A stretch of DNA of 64,000 bases from Polynucleobacter sp. SHI8 (GCF_027944005.1 NZ_AP027204.1:124001-188000), one strand, 5' to 3'; shown: positions 15,705 through 25,635, counted from the stretch's first letter. Translations and numbers: made by a program. The notes: a model not told the origin generated them from the letters alone.

Positions 15705-16616
15705 TTAAGTTAACTCAGATCGTATCGATAAAAACATCTCCTTAGTTGTGTTTGATAAGTATTCTAAGTGAGCATCGGTAGATAGCATTTTGTCTACTAT
15801 GGCCGAGTCAATGAAGCGAGACATTTGTGCTTTAAATTGCCGGTCTTTAACGATCGCGGGGATTAGTTCAATGGCAATGCCTAGTAGGCGATCGAAGTCC
15901 CGTATGCCGTAATCACCAATTTTGACTACGACAAGATTAGGGTTAAGTTTTGCTCCTTGCCTAGCTAGCCAAGCCAGGTCCCAAATGTCGCGGTGGCGAA
16001 TCTTTGAATCACTAATAATGACCGAGTTACCCTCGTTGTTTATCAGTGAGGTAGGAAAAGCTAAGATTTTATCTGCCATAATTTCATCAAGAGACTCAGT
16101 ATTAACCAAGACAGTTGGTAACGCTCTTACTGAATCGTAGTTGGCGAGCAAGGGGAGAAGCTCTTTAGTGTGAGCTGGGATGTTGGCTATTTCGATTTTG
16201 ATCTTTTGCTGTGGCATACTGCGGTTTTCTGGCGTGGTCTCAATTGAAATCCACCACTTGTCGACCTTTACACTCCCAACACTTGCCTTGGCTGGCTTCG
16301 GACTAACTGCTACATTCAACCCGAAACGATCGCCAATTCGCTTTTCTACACAGTCCTTTATTTTCTCCATTTTCTCGGCTGAAAAATCGATGTCACCGGC
16401 AAAATCTAAATCTTCGCTGAACCTATCCGATCCACGACATAGGCGCAAAGCTGTACCACCTTGAAATACCAAATCTTTGAGAAGACCTTCCCTATCTAGT
16501 GCCTGAAATATTTCGTAATGCAGAAGTTCTTTCTCCACTACTGGACGCATCGCAGTCAATGTCGGATTGTCCATGGCCCTGTCAACAAGCTTTTCGAAGT
16601 CCTCCCGCTCAGTCAT
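15705..16616 (-). CDS. AbiEii-type toxin (nucleotidyltransferase) of a type IV toxin-antitoxin system
   Basis: A 303-residue protein of the AbiEii/AbiGii nucleotidyltransferase family, the growth-arresting half of AbiE abortive-infection systems. The nucleotidyltransferase core is visible: QGGTALRLCRGSDRFSEDLDF (52-72) with GGT at 53-55 and the metal-binding Asp69/Asp71. A third acidic position is IEIA (Glu142), and DEIMADKIL supplies the conserved Lys183. It overlaps the antitoxin gene by 4 bases (ATGA). Base composition is visibly less AT-rich than most neighbours, consistent with acquisition. The target (RNA or another NTP acceptor) is not visible. Confidence 0.9.
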   Translation of the reverse strand: MTEREDFEKLVDRAMDNPTLTAMRPVVEKELLHYEIFQALDREGLLKDLVFQGGTALRLCRGSDRFSEDLDFAGDIDFSAEKMEKIKDCVEKRIGDRFGLNVAVSPKPAKASVGSVKVDKWWISIETTPENRSMPQQKIKIEIANIPAHTKELLPLLANYDSVRALPTVLVNTESLDEIMADKILAFPTSLINNEGNSVIISDSKIRHRDIWDLAWLARQGAKLNPNLVVVKIGDYGIRDFDRLLGIAIELIPAIVKDRQFKAQMSRFIDSAIVDKMLSTDAHLEYLSNTTKEMFLSIRSELT

Positions 16617-17158
16617 ACTTCATCCAGTTCCAAGTCGTCTTCAACAATCATATTTGAGTTACGACCAGAGCGCACGAGATCTCTTACCGCCGCTGATTGG
16701 GCTGCAATGCGCAACGGCCGGCCTTTGGAGGTTAGCGTATGCTTAAGTATTTCGGATCGTGGCCGCTTAGTATGAGTAAATTCAATTGTTCCATAAGGCG
16801 TCTTGTGTAGACCGCTGCGACCAGTTGTCATGACGGTCAAACGGTTAATAGGGATTTGTGAAATAGACCCATATTCTGAAAGAATAGACTCAAGGCTTAC
16901 GTAGGAGAGACATCCAGGCCTTAGCGACTTTGCTATTTCCTCCGCAATCCAACGATTCTTGCTCGATGCAGCAGGGTTCACATAAAGACCCTTTGCAACT
17001 CTTTGTAAAAGACCATCGCAGACCATGCGCTGCAATGATTTTTCCATAGCCTTATCACCTTCGTCGGGAAAAAGCTTCTCGATATCGCGTTTGGCAAGTA
17101 CATAAATGCCACGTCGATCAAGCTCTGCTAGTCTACGAATCAATTCAATTTTGGTCAT
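16613..17158 (-). CDS. AbiEi-type antitoxin / autorepressor
   Basis: A 181-residue protein with an N-terminal winged helix-turn-helix (about 1-60: IELIRRLAELDRRGIYVLAKRDIEKLFP ... MEKSLQRMVCDGLLQRVAKGLYVNP). A C-terminal domain like AbiEi/DUF6088 antitoxins includes [22 protein letters not shown]. AbiEi proteins counter the toxin without binding it directly (type IV) and repress their own promoter. It lies upstream of, and overlaps by 4 bases, the AbiEii gene. Its ATG sits at the edge of one operator half-site. The start at 17158 is supported by the promoter geometry upstream. Confidence 0.87.
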   Translation of the reverse strand: MTKIELIRRLAELDRRGIYVLAKRDIEKLFPDEGDKAMEKSLQRMVCDGLLQRVAKGLYVNPAASSKNRWIAEEIAKSLRPGCLSYVSLESILSEYGSISQIPINRLTVMTTGRSGLHKTPYGTIEFTHTKRPRSEILKHTLTSKGRPLRIAAQSAAVRDLVRSGRNSNMIVEDDLELDEV

Positions 17159-17279
17159 AAGTATACTTTAACCCTAATTATTAGTGGGATATTTGTATAC
17201 TTATTATATCAAGTTAGAAATTAATGTCCAGTATAAGTATACTATAACCCTACTTTTATATAGGGTTATAGTATACTTA
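17158..17279 (-). promoter_or_regulatory. abiE promoter flanked by two 19-8-19 inverted repeats (operators)
   Basis: On the minus strand: -35 TGGACA (17225-17230), 16 bases, -10 TATAAT (17203-17208). Upstream of the -35 is a perfect inverted repeat with 19-bp arms, 17234-17252 and 17261-17279 (TAAGTATACTATAACCCTA and its complement), and an 8-bp spacer. Overlapping the -10 and reaching the start codon is a second one, 17158-17176 (18 of 19 identical) and 17185-17203 (14 of 19), also with an 8-bp spacer. AbiEi of Streptococcus is known to bind two inverted repeats in its promoter, matching this layout. Confidence 0.85.
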
Positions 17280-17376
17280 ACTGCATTTAATATAAAGCTT
17301 AAAAATAAGCTCAGATAGAATTTCTAGAATTTAGTATTACAAGCTATTGATACCATTCGATTTTATTACTCTTGCA

Positions 17377-17405
17377 GAGAAAGCCCGAATGGTTGGGCTT
17401 GTCTC
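17377..17405 (-). terminator. Hairpin after grxD
   Basis: Reading the minus strand, GAGA-C-AAGCCC / GGGCTT-TCTC forms a ten-pair stem with one bulge and an eight-base loop, 20 bases after the grxD stop. No strong U-run follows, so termination efficiency is uncertain. It separates the hemA-grxD operon from abiE. Confidence 0.5.
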
Positions 17406-17424
17406 AAGTTGATTTATTTAAAAA

Positions 17425-17733
17425 TTAAGCTTTAAACAAATTCTGTAATTCGCCGCTTTCATACATTTCCATCATGATGTCAGAGCCACCGACAAATTCG
17501 CCATTGACATACAGTTGTGGAATTGTTGGCCAATTGGTAAATGACTTGATACCTTGACGAATTTCATCATCAGATAAAACATCTACAGTAAAGGGCTGCT
17601 TGATGCCACAAGCATTCAGAATTTGAATCGCTCTTCCAGAGAAGCCACATTGAGGAAATTGTGCATTTCCTTTCATGAATAGAACAACAGGGTTTGATGT
17701 AACGATTTCTTTAATACGTGCTTGTGAATCCAT
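17425..17733 (-). CDS. grxD: Monothiol glutaredoxin Grx4/GrxD
   Basis: A CGFS-type glutaredoxin that binds and transfers [2Fe-2S] clusters, usually with BolA-like partners. It has 102 residues; the active-site motif CGFS is at 29-32 in [15 protein letters not shown]. The glutathione-binding [20 protein letters not shown] region follows. It is the last gene of hemA-prfA-prmC-grxD, 56 bases after prmC, an order common in betaproteobacteria. Confidence 0.96.
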   Translation of the reverse strand: MDSQARIKEIVTSNPVVLFMKGNAQFPQCGFSGRAIQILNACGIKQPFTVDVLSDDEIRQGIKSFTNWPTIPQLYVNGEFVGGSDIMMEMYESGELQNLFKA

Positions 17734-17789
17734 TAAGTATCTCCAAAAAACTAATAATGATTTATTTTAACTTGTTTCAAACTACAGGG

Positions 17790-18665
17790 CTAGACCAGAA
17801 ACTGACCCATGGTTATTCGCTCATTACCGCTTAAATCTTCTTTTGTTTCAATATGGGAATAACCCTGCTCTGAAAATAGGTTTCGGACCTGTTGACCTTG
17901 TTCAAATCCATGCTCCACCATGACAAAGCCATCAGGACGTAAAAAACGGATACCATCCGCAAAAATACGACGATAGGCAGTGAGCCCATCAGCACCATCG
18001 CTTAATGCTAGTGAAGGTTCAAACCTTAAATCGCCTTCAAGAAGGTGATGGTCATTAGATGCAATATAAGGTGGATTACTTAATATCAGATCAAATTGAT
18101 CAGATAAAGTTACAGAAAACCAATCGCTTTGGATCAACTGCACAAAAGGTAACTCCAGTTGTTGGCGGTTATGCATTGCCACCTGTAATGCATTCTGGCA
18201 GATATCCGAACCTGTCAATTCAAGAGAACCCTCAAGTCCATAGCTTTTGAAGTGTTTGGCTATCGATAGAATAATGGCTCCACTACCTGTACCCAGGTCA
18301 ATCACTTTTAATGGGTTCTCATTCGAATAAGAAGAAGTGCGCAGACGATTGGCAATGATCGCAATGGCCGCATCTACAAGAATCTCTGTATCTGGGCGGG
18401 GGATCAAAACATGCTCATTCACATACAGTTCAATTTGATGAAATGATTTCTTCTTGATTAAATAAGCAATTGGCCAGCCATTTATTCGTTCTTTCTCAAG
18501 CAACAACCAATCCTGAACCAATTCATCTGGAAGTGGGTCTTGATCGTGGGCAATCAGCATTTCTCGCGACCAAGCTAAATGTTGATGACAAACATGATGG
18601 AGAAGGATTCGGGCATCTACACGATCAAGATTGGTTTTTTGTAAAAGACTTAGAACAGTTTCCAC
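17790..18665 (-). CDS. prmC: Peptide chain release factor N5-glutamine methyltransferase
   Basis: Methylates the glutamine of the GGQ motif of release factors with SAM, raising termination efficiency. It has 291 residues. The SAM-binding motif VIDLGTGSGAI lies at 121-131 and the substrate-Gln motif NPPY at 197-200. The N-terminal helical domain ends with WPIAYLIKKKSFHQIELYVN and LIPRPDTE. The start is GTG at 18665, 11 bases after the prfA stop; no ATG is available in a sensible place. Its substrate gene prfA is directly upstream. Confidence 0.94.
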   Translation of the reverse strand: METVLSLLQKTNLDRVDARILLHHVCHQHLAWSREMLIAHDQDPLPDELVQDWLLLEKERINGWPIAYLIKKKSFHQIELYVNEHVLIPRPDTEILVDAAIAIIANRLRTSSYSNENPLKVIDLGTGSGAIILSIAKHFKSYGLEGSLELTGSDICQNALQVAMHNRQQLELPFVQLIQSDWFSVTLSDQFDLILSNPPYIASNDHHLLEGDLRFEPSLALSDGADGLTAYRRIFADGIRFLRPDGFVMVEHGFEQGQQVRNLFSEQGYSHIETKEDLSGNERITMGQFLV

Positions 18666-18676
18666 GATGACAACTC

Positions 18677-19756
18677 TTATGCTTCGCCGAGTGTCGCTAA
18701 AAGTTCTGCCTGGTGTTCTGATGTGAGGGCGTTGATCAAATCATGAATATCCCCATCCATCATGGCATCGATTTTATAAAGCGTCAGATTAATTCGGTGG
18801 TCAGAGATACGACCTTGCGGGAAGTTATATGTCCGAATACGGTCACTTCGATCACCAGAACCAATTAAGCTTTTTCTCTCAGAGGCTTCTTTATTGTGTT
18901 GTTCACGCATCCGTCCATCCATAATGCGCGAAACAAGAACCTTCATTGCCTGGTCTTTATTACGGTGTTGACTGCGATCATCTTGGCATTCCACCACGAT
19001 ACCTGTTGGTAAGTGTGTGATTCGAACAGCAGAGTCTGTTTTATTAATATGTTGACCGCCAGCTCCAGAAGCTCTAAAGGTATCAATACGTAATTCGCTT
19101 GGGTTGATTTGCACAGCCTCTACTTCATCTGCCTCAGGTAAAACGGCTACGGTACATGCTGAAGTATGGATACGACCTTGGGTTTCTGTTTGCGGAACGC
19201 GTTGTACACGATGACCACCTGATTCGAACTTGAGTTGCGAATATACCTTATCGCCTTCGAGACGCAGAATGACCTCTTTATAACCACCAAGATCTGATTC
19301 ACTGGCACTAATTACTTCTGTTTTCCAACCTTGCCGTTCAGCAAACCGAGAATACATACGCAATAAATCGCCTGCAAATAAGGCACTTTCATCACCCCCG
19401 GTACCCGCCCGAATCTCTAAAAAAACGTTTTTCTCATCATTCGGATCTTTCGGTAATAAAAGCTTTTGTAATTCACTTTCTAAGGTTTCCATACGAAGTC
19501 TTGCCGTTTTGATTTCTTCTTCAGCAAAACTTCTGGATTCAGGATCACTGCGCATATCGATTGCCGCTAATTCATCTTCCTGTGCAGATTGATACTCAGC
19601 AAACTTCGTCACTACGGGATCAATTTCTGAATGTTCACGCGTATATTTACGAAACTGCTCCATATTCTGCGTGACATCCTCACGCGATAAAAGAGAGTTC
19701 AATTCAAGGAGCCGGATTTGTAAATGCTCCAGCTTGGATTGCATGCTTTGTTTCAT
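18677..19756 (-). CDS. prfA: Peptide chain release factor 1
   Basis: Recognises UAA and UAG and triggers peptide release. It has 359 residues. The GGQ motif is at 233-235 within [13 protein letters not shown]. The stop-codon recognition tripeptide position reads PQT (188-190, [21 protein letters not shown]), where E. coli has PAT. Gly-Asp motif [18 protein letters not shown] is typical. Its ATG directly follows the hemA stop with no gap (TAAATG). It lies between hemA and prmC, the same order as in many proteobacteria. Confidence 0.97.
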   Translation of the reverse strand: MKQSMQSKLEHLQIRLLELNSLLSREDVTQNMEQFRKYTREHSEIDPVVTKFAEYQSAQEDELAAIDMRSDPESRSFAEEEIKTARLRMETLESELQKLLLPKDPNDEKNVFLEIRAGTGGDESALFAGDLLRMYSRFAERQGWKTEVISASESDLGGYKEVILRLEGDKVYSQLKFESGGHRVQRVPQTETQGRIHTSACTVAVLPEADEVEAVQINPSELRIDTFRASGAGGQHINKTDSAVRITHLPTGIVVECQDDRSQHRNKDQAMKVLVSRIMDGRMREQHNKEASERKSLIGSGDRSDRIRTYNFPQGRISDHRINLTLYKIDAMMDGDIHDLINALTSEHQAELLATLGEA

Positions 19757-21067
19757 TTATTTTTCGATATGATTCGAGCGAAAAAGCTCTGGTAATAATT
19801 TGATTAAAGTTTCTCGCTCTGGTCCCTGAAGATGTTGCAAAGCATGCAGAGATCCATGTAAAAACTTATTCGTAAGACCTTGGGCTAAAGCATCCAGAAC
19901 TTCTTGAGGATTTTCACCTTTTAATAATCTTTTCTTGGCACGCTCAAGTTCAATTTGTTGCAATTGGTTGCCTTTTTGGCGTAACTCTTGGATTAGAGGA
20001 ACTTGATCTCTTGTTTCTAACCAGTGCATAAAATGGGCTACTCTTGTTTCAATAATCGCTTCAGCTTGACCTACTGCTGCTTGTCGATTGCCAAGTCCAG
20101 ACTGAACAATTTCCCCGAGATCATCAACGGTATATAAATACACATCATTGAGTCGCCCAACTTCAGATTCAATATCACGGGGGACTGCTAAATCAATCAT
20201 CACAATCGGCTTACGTCGTCTTTTCTTGACGGCATTTTCAACCATCCCAAGACCAATAATCGGTAATGAGCTCGCAGTGCAAGAGACGACGATATCAAAA
20301 TCAGCGAGGTGAGAAGGTAGTTCAGAAAGACGAATCGATTCCGTGTCTAAACCTTGAATCGATAAAGTATCAGCAAGGTCTTGACCGCGCTCTAGGGTAC
20401 GATTAGCCACACCCACATGTTTGGGGTGCTTTGCCGCAAAGTGGACACTACAGAGTTGGATCATTTCTCCAGCGCCAATAAAGAGAATCTTTTGCGAACT
20501 GATATCACCAAAAACACGCTCTGCTAGACGCACCGCAGCAGCTGCCATGGAAATCGAGCTTGCACCGATTGCAGTAGTGCCTCTGACTTCTTTGGCAACA
20601 GCAAATGATTTCTGAAAGAGTTGATTTAAGTAAGTACCTAAAGCACCCACTTCGTCAGCATGACGAACAGCATCTTTCATTTGACCCAGTATTTGAGTTT
20701 CACCTAAAACCATGGAATCTAAGCCACTTGCTACCCGAAAAGCATGTCTGACCGCCTGAGATTGGGGTAAGGAGTAAATATGCGGTTCTAAATCCTCTTG
20801 CGCCACCCCTTGAGTGCCTGAAAGCCATTGAATTGATGCATGTTGAAGAACATCAATCTGCGGATTTTCATTACAAGCACAATAAATTTCCGTGCGATTA
20901 CAAGTCGACAAAATGGTCGCCTCTGTAAAGTGCATAGGGGCTTTGCTGCCTATAAATGATCGAAAATCATGCAATGCAGAACTTAAGATTTCTGGACCAA
21001 AGGCAACACGTTCCCTTACCTCAATCGGAGCGGTATGGTGATTAATACCTAGGGTAAGTAATTGCAT
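19757..21067 (-). CDS. hemA: Glutamyl-tRNA reductase
   Basis: First enzyme of the C5 route to tetrapyrroles: reduces glutamyl-tRNA(Glu) to glutamate-1-semialdehyde with NADPH. It has 436 residues. The catalytic cysteine is Cys56 in [11 protein letters not shown]. The active-site stretch [21 protein letters not shown] is conserved, the NADPH-binding FIGAGEM begins about residue 195, and a C-terminal dimerisation domain ends the protein. It leads the hemA-prfA-prmC-grxD operon. Confidence 0.97.
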   Translation of the reverse strand: MQLLTLGINHHTAPIEVRERVAFGPEILSSALHDFRSFIGSKAPMHFTEATILSTCNRTEIYCACNENPQIDVLQHASIQWLSGTQGVAQEDLEPHIYSLPQSQAVRHAFRVASGLDSMVLGETQILGQMKDAVRHADEVGALGTYLNQLFQKSFAVAKEVRGTTAIGASSISMAAAAVRLAERVFGDISSQKILFIGAGEMIQLCSVHFAAKHPKHVGVANRTLERGQDLADTLSIQGLDTESIRLSELPSHLADFDIVVSCTASSLPIIGLGMVENAVKKRRRKPIVMIDLAVPRDIESEVGRLNDVYLYTVDDLGEIVQSGLGNRQAAVGQAEAIIETRVAHFMHWLETRDQVPLIQELRQKGNQLQQIELERAKKRLLKGENPQEVLDALAQGLTNKFLHGSLHALQHLQGPERETLIKLLPELFRSNHIEK

Positions 21068-21089
21068 ATCCTCGATTATAAAGACTCAT

Positions 21090-21851
21090 TTAAAAAACAC
21101 TGGAAGACCAAACAATTGGGGGGTAGGAGTGTTGAATCAGCCATTGGTTTGCTTGTTTAAAATGACCACAAGATCCCACGTCACCTTTGAGAAGAAATGG
21201 CTCACTGGTTTGATAGGCTCCCAGCCCAGAGGGGTGAGAAGCTTGCAAAATAAGATGTTCTTGGATGGGAGCAATCAGTTCAGCTTTTTTCTGGGCTACT
21301 TTTCCCCAAAGCATCCAAATCAGAGGGCGATCCTTACTCAGTTCTTGAATGATGGCATTGGTTAGCATATCCCAACCCCAGTGCTGATGGCTGTGCGCCT
21401 CACCTTGACGAACCGTAAGGCAGGTATTTAAAAGTAACACCCCTTGGTCGGCCCATGAGGATAAATTGCCATGAGGTAAGGTTTCAAAGCCATCCAAAAA
21501 AAGAGCTTTACTGATATTTCGTAATGAACTGGGATAAGTTCTAGAGTTTGTCGGAATATGCTCTGGAATAGAAAAAGCAAGTCCCTGAGCTAGACCAGGG
21601 CTATGGTAGGGATCCTGACCAAGAAGTACTACCTTAACCTCCTTAGCAGGAGTTTGATGAAGTGCTTTAAAAACGGATTCTTTTTTCGGAAAAATTTGAT
21701 CAGGAAAATGAAGCCTAGCTTCATTTTCTTGAAGCACCAATTGTTCTAAATAAGGAAGATTTTTCTCATTAGATAAAAAATCATGAAGTAAATCACAGTA
21801 ATCCTGCGGAATTCGACCTAAAAATGCTTCGACAGATGAACTGAACATCAC
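21090..21851 (-). CDS. ung: Uracil-DNA glycosylase
   Basis: Removes uracil from DNA at the start of base-excision repair. It has 253 residues. The water-activating loop GQDPYHSPGLAQGLAFS carries catalytic Asp80, and the DNA-intercalation loop reads HPSGLGAY near the C terminus. LLLNTCLTVRQGEAHSHQHWGW is also typical. A short positive or hydrophobic tail ends the protein. The ATG abuts the stop of the upstream M61 peptidase gene, so the two are likely co-transcribed; hemA follows after 22 bases. Confidence 0.96.
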   Translation of the reverse strand: MMFSSSVEAFLGRIPQDYCDLLHDFLSNEKNLPYLEQLVLQENEARLHFPDQIFPKKESVFKALHQTPAKEVKVVLLGQDPYHSPGLAQGLAFSIPEHIPTNSRTYPSSLRNISKALFLDGFETLPHGNLSSWADQGVLLLNTCLTVRQGEAHSHQHWGWDMLTNAIIQELSKDRPLIWMLWGKVAQKKAELIAPIQEHLILQASHPSGLGAYQTSEPFLLKGDVGSCGHFKQANQWLIQHSYPPIVWSSSVF

Positions 21852-23624
21852 TTACGTAGTTGGTTGGGGCGATCGAACAGTCCATTTTGAAAAATGACGC
21901 TCATCCTTTTCAATGACGCAGTTATGCAACACATCCTGACGGAACAACATCACTTGAATAGACTTACCTGAAAATCTTTCCAATAAAGCATTCAGATTCG
22001 ATGGGGTGATGCGTTCACGATTCATGCTCACCAGGAGGTCGCCAGCCGCAAGACCTGCAAGATGAGCACTGCCATGATCTAAAACATGGGTAACTTTGAC
22101 CCAGGCATCCTGAGCAATTGTTCGAATGCCAAATCGTTGCAGAGCTAATTCACTTCCAGAAAATGGGCTTTCAACCAAAGACCATTGGTTAGCTTCAAAC
22201 AACTCTTTTAATGGCAAGTCATCTGTACCCGTAATATATTTTTTTTCAAATTGATTCCAAGAAGATTTAAAGTCCTTCCCAATCACTTCTAGGACGACAT
22301 CTCTAAAACCATTCTCGGTAATTCCTGAGCCAATATCTTTTAGATTGCCATGTTTATTCCATAAGCCGACCATGACATCATCAAGTGACTTTTGATATTT
22401 AGTAAATTGGCGAATGAGTAGATCTAAAGCAAGGGCAATTAACGATCCTTTTGCGTAATAACTCACCACCGTATTTGGTGTATTTTCATCAACAATATAA
22501 TATTTTGTCCAAGCATCAAAGGAGCTTTGCGCAACAGATTGTTTCAATCTTCCAGATGTGGAGAGAACGAGATTGATGGTTTTACTCAACCGTTCCAAAT
22601 ACACATCTAAAGAAATTACTCCAGAACGTATCAGTTGTAAATCATCATAGTAGCTCGTGAATCCCTCAAATAACCAAAGCAATTGGGTATGGTTACGGTT
22701 TTGTAAATCATAGGGCTGGAATGCCGCTGGTTGAATATTTTTGACATTCCATGCATGAAAATATTCATGGCTACAAAGACCTAAAAAATCCTCATAAGCA
22801 TTTTGTTGAGTGACGAGGTTTTTATAAGGCAAATCGGAGCGCTTACATAAGAGCGCTGTGGAACTGCGATGCTCTAGTCCACCATAACCATTGGCGCTGG
22901 CATTGACATGAAAGATATATTGTTTAAAAGGCGCTTGTTGCGTATCTGGCTCAAAAAAAGCAATATGAGCTTGGGTAATTGCCTTCAAATCTTTTTCTAA
23001 CTTTGCAGTATCGATGAGTTCAGTCGCACCTTGAATCACCATGTGGTGATGGATGCCAAAAGATTTCCAGTGGATGATTTGAAAATGCCCAAGACTTACA
23101 GGATGATCGATGAGTTCATCATAATCATTGACGAAGTAAGTACCAAAGCCATTTTTTGAAACACGTTTTGGATTCATGGAAGTGATGAGCGACCAGGTAT
23201 TCATCCAATCCTGTTTTTCAATATGAACCAAGGATGGCGAATCTGTCCATCCTATCGCCTGTAAACACAGGCTTGTATGGTTAAAAAAACCACGATATTG
23301 ATCTAAATAGGCAGCCCTAACTGATGTGTCAAAAGCATAGATTTTGCTACGTATTAAGATTGGTTTTTGTGTCGTATGAATTTTCCAGGAATTGCTATCC
23401 ACAGCATCGACGACAAGTGGTGAGATCAAATGATGCTTTTCATTGATTTCATAGGCATGAATACTCACCACTTGCCTACTAAAATCCCGAATCATATAAC
23501 TGCCAGGAATCCAAGCTGGCATTTGTACCTCTTGCATTGCTTGAGGTCGCCAAATGATTAAATCAACTTCAAAATAATGACCTAAAGGATCAATCGGGCG
23601 AATGACATATTCAGTTGGTGCCAT
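21852..23624 (-). CDS. M61-family peptidase with PDZ domain (glycyl-aminopeptidase-like)
   Basis: Zn metallopeptidase of family M61, 590 residues. It has an N-terminal beta domain (about 1-200), then GYGGLEH (247-253), the zinc motif HEYFH (286-290) followed by AWNVKNIQP, and the distal zinc ligand Glu320 in LWLFEGFTSYY. A C-terminal PDZ domain lies about 500-575 (GSAHLAGLAAGDLLVSMN). Characterised relatives cleave N-terminal glycine or alanine. No signal peptide is visible, so it is probably cytoplasmic. The physiological substrate is unknown. It abuts ung. Confidence 0.9.
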   Translation of the reverse strand: MAPTEYVIRPIDPLGHYFEVDLIIWRPQAMQEVQMPAWIPGSYMIRDFSRQVVSIHAYEINEKHHLISPLVVDAVDSNSWKIHTTQKPILIRSKIYAFDTSVRAAYLDQYRGFFNHTSLCLQAIGWTDSPSLVHIEKQDWMNTWSLITSMNPKRVSKNGFGTYFVNDYDELIDHPVSLGHFQIIHWKSFGIHHHMVIQGATELIDTAKLEKDLKAITQAHIAFFEPDTQQAPFKQYIFHVNASANGYGGLEHRSSTALLCKRSDLPYKNLVTQQNAYEDFLGLCSHEYFHAWNVKNIQPAAFQPYDLQNRNHTQLLWLFEGFTSYYDDLQLIRSGVISLDVYLERLSKTINLVLSTSGRLKQSVAQSSFDAWTKYYIVDENTPNTVVSYYAKGSLIALALDLLIRQFTKYQKSLDDVMVGLWNKHGNLKDIGSGITENGFRDVVLEVIGKDFKSSWNQFEKKYITGTDDLPLKELFEANQWSLVESPFSGSELALQRFGIRTIAQDAWVKVTHVLDHGSAHLAGLAAGDLLVSMNRERITPSNLNALLERFSGKSIQVMLFRQDVLHNCVIEKDERHFSKWTVRSPQPTT

Positions 23625-23629
23625 GATAA

Positions 23630-24355
23630 TTATTTAACATTCGATTTGTTGATGGAGGCTAATTTCTTTTCAATATCATCCTTAGATGCTGCTCCGGGAA
23701 TACGGCTACCATCCACAAAGAAAATAGCCGGTGTGCCTGTAATCCCTAATTTTTTGGCAAGTGCTAAGTTTTTATCTAGCGGGTTTGGACAATCTGTTTT
23801 GCTCGGAAGCGGCATATGCGCTGTCATCCAGTTGACCCAAACCTTAGAAGGATCACTTGCGCACCAAACGGCTTTTGATTTAGTCGTTGAGTCTGCAGAA
23901 AGAATCGGAATTAAGAAGGTATACACAGTGATGTTATCCATCGTTTGAAATGACTTCTCGAGAGTTTTGCAATAGCCACAATTTGGATCTGCAAATACAG
24001 CCATTTTTCTTGAGCCATCACCACGCACCAATTTCACCGTATCTTGCAGAGGAAGCTCACTAAACTGGATACGATTCATTTCATCTTCACGAGCGTCTGT
24101 GAGGTTTACGCCTGTTTTTAGATCAGTGATACTACCTTGAATTAAAAACTTTGCTTGAGCATCAACGTAGATAATGCTGGAGTTGGCGACAACTTCATAG
24201 ATGCCAGGAATTGGACTTGGATTAATACTTTTAATCTGTATTTTTGAGCCAAATTGTTTTTGCAACTCAGTTTTGATTTTATCGGTTGATTGGGCAAATG
24301 AGAGGCTGCAAAGACCAAGGCTTAGCAGCATCATATATCGATTGATTAATTTCAT
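23630..24355 (-). CDS. dsbC: Thiol:disulfide interchange protein DsbC
   Basis: Periplasmic disulfide isomerase that reshuffles wrong disulfides. It has 241 residues. The signal peptide is about 1-21 (hydrophobic core, ending SFA|QST), followed by the N-terminal dimerisation domain (about 22-85) and a thioredoxin domain with active site CGYC (126-129) in FADPNCGYCK. A second cysteine pair downstream (VWCASDP ... KTDCPNP) matches the structural disulfide of DsbC. The cis-proline region reads GITGTPAIFF. It sits between the UbiH-like gene and the M61 peptidase, all on the same strand. Confidence 0.94.
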   Translation of the reverse strand: MKLINRYMMLLSLGLCSLSFAQSTDKIKTELQKQFGSKIQIKSINPSPIPGIYEVVANSSIIYVDAQAKFLIQGSITDLKTGVNLTDAREDEMNRIQFSELPLQDTVKLVRGDGSRKMAVFADPNCGYCKTLEKSFQTMDNITVYTFLIPILSADSTTKSKAVWCASDPSKVWVNWMTAHMPLPSKTDCPNPLDKNLALAKKLGITGTPAIFFVDGSRIPGAASKDDIEKKLASINKSNVK

Positions 24356-24385
24356 TCAAAGTCCTTTTTAAACACATCTTACAAT

Positions 24386-25612
24386 TTAACCCAATGCTCT
24401 AGCAATGAGTTGTTGTTTCAGAAAATCTTGTTGATTCAGTATTCTTAAGCCAGTATTTCTGAGCCAACGCAGCGGCGGTGATTGGTGAAGAAACAACTGG
24501 TGTAAATGATGGGTGACCTTTAATAAAGCCTCAATATCTCCAGCACGCCGGCGCTCGTAACGTCTTAAGACGATGGCATCATTTATTTTTCTAAAACTTT
24601 CTTTTTCAGCAAAGACAGTTCGTAAATCAATCACATCCCTGAGACCTAAATTGAGTCCTTGACCCGCTAATGGGTGTATGACATGAGCCGCATCACCCAC
24701 CAGAATGATTTTTGGATCAAGCTCAGGACCAATGAGATGCTTAGCCTGTAATTTCTTCAAGGGATAAGACATCGCCTCATTGAGGAGGGTGAGCTCACCT
24801 AATTGTTTTTGAACACGTCCATGTGCCGCTTGAGAAATGCGTAAGCAAAAATCTTCGGGTGTATGCTTTGCACTTTCAAGAAGAGTTTGGGCATGATCGT
24901 GATGAGTCGACCACACGAGCGAGACCCTTTTGCCAGGAAGAGGTAATAATGCAAGAACATCGCCACCCGGCAAAAACCATTGATATGCGGTTTGTAAATG
25001 GGGTAAAGAGCATGAGAAGTTAGCGACTACCGCACTATGAGAATAGTCTTCTTCCTCAATTTCAAAATTAAAAAGACTTCGAGTCGGTGAGTTAGCCCCA
25101 TCTGCTGCAACAATTAATTTGGCTGTGCAATTACCTTCAGTAGTTTTTACTATGACATGCTCTTGATCAATCTGAATATCGATGACCTCAGCTTGTAAAC
25201 GCTGCAGAGGTTGTGCAAATCGAGAAGCCATATCAATCGCATGTTCTATTTGTTGCGCCTCAACCATCCAAGCTAATTGTGGAACAGCGCCCTCAAAAGC
25301 AGAAAAATTCAGACAATCCTTATCAAGACCACTATCACCAGAAATCTGCATTTCTCGGATGGGTTGAATACGATCTTGTGGTATTGCATCCCAAACTTGG
25401 AGCTGTTGTAACAGTTCTTGGGAGCTTGAAGAAATCGCAAAAACCCGACTTGGCCACTCATTTTCTGCAAAAGAAATATTTTTTGGGGTATTTTTTGACT
25501 CTAAAAAAGGGGCTATGTGAAGCACCTTTAAGCCTTGCTGGGCAAGGGCTAGCGCAGTAGTTTTACCTACTATGCCACCACCCAAAACGATCAAATCTTG
25601 TTCATTCATCAT
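24386..25612 (-). CDS. UbiH/UbiF/COQ6-family FAD-dependent ubiquinone-biosynthesis hydroxylase
   Basis: A flavin monooxygenase of 408 residues. The FAD-binding dinucleotide motif is [19 protein letters not shown] at the N terminus. The second FAD motif is [22 protein letters not shown], which is diagnostic for the UbiH/F/I/COQ6 family adding hydroxyls to the ubiquinone ring. Which ring position it acts on is not decided by sequence alone. Another ubiquinone gene, coq7, lies in the same window at 38.6 kb. It diverges from ychF with 23 bases between starts. Confidence 0.9.
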   Translation of the reverse strand: MMNEQDLIVLGGGIVGKTTALALAQQGLKVLHIAPFLESKNTPKNISFAENEWPSRVFAISSSSQELLQQLQVWDAIPQDRIQPIREMQISGDSGLDKDCLNFSAFEGAVPQLAWMVEAQQIEHAIDMASRFAQPLQRLQAEVIDIQIDQEHVIVKTTEGNCTAKLIVAADGANSPTRSLFNFEIEEEDYSHSAVVANFSCSLPHLQTAYQWFLPGGDVLALLPLPGKRVSLVWSTHHDHAQTLLESAKHTPEDFCLRISQAAHGRVQKQLGELTLLNEAMSYPLKKLQAKHLIGPELDPKIILVGDAAHVIHPLAGQGLNLGLRDVIDLRTVFAEKESFRKINDAIVLRRYERRRAGDIEALLKVTHHLHQLFLHQSPPLRWLRNTGLRILNQQDFLKQQLIARALG

Positions 25613-25635
25613 ACGAAGTTATTACAATACTCACT

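Noticed and set aside
17158..17279. Possible attachment-site repeats around the AbiE pair
   Set aside because: The repeats are symmetric inverted pairs around a promoter on one side of the genes only; no matching copy lies on the other side, so they are operators rather than insertion boundaries.
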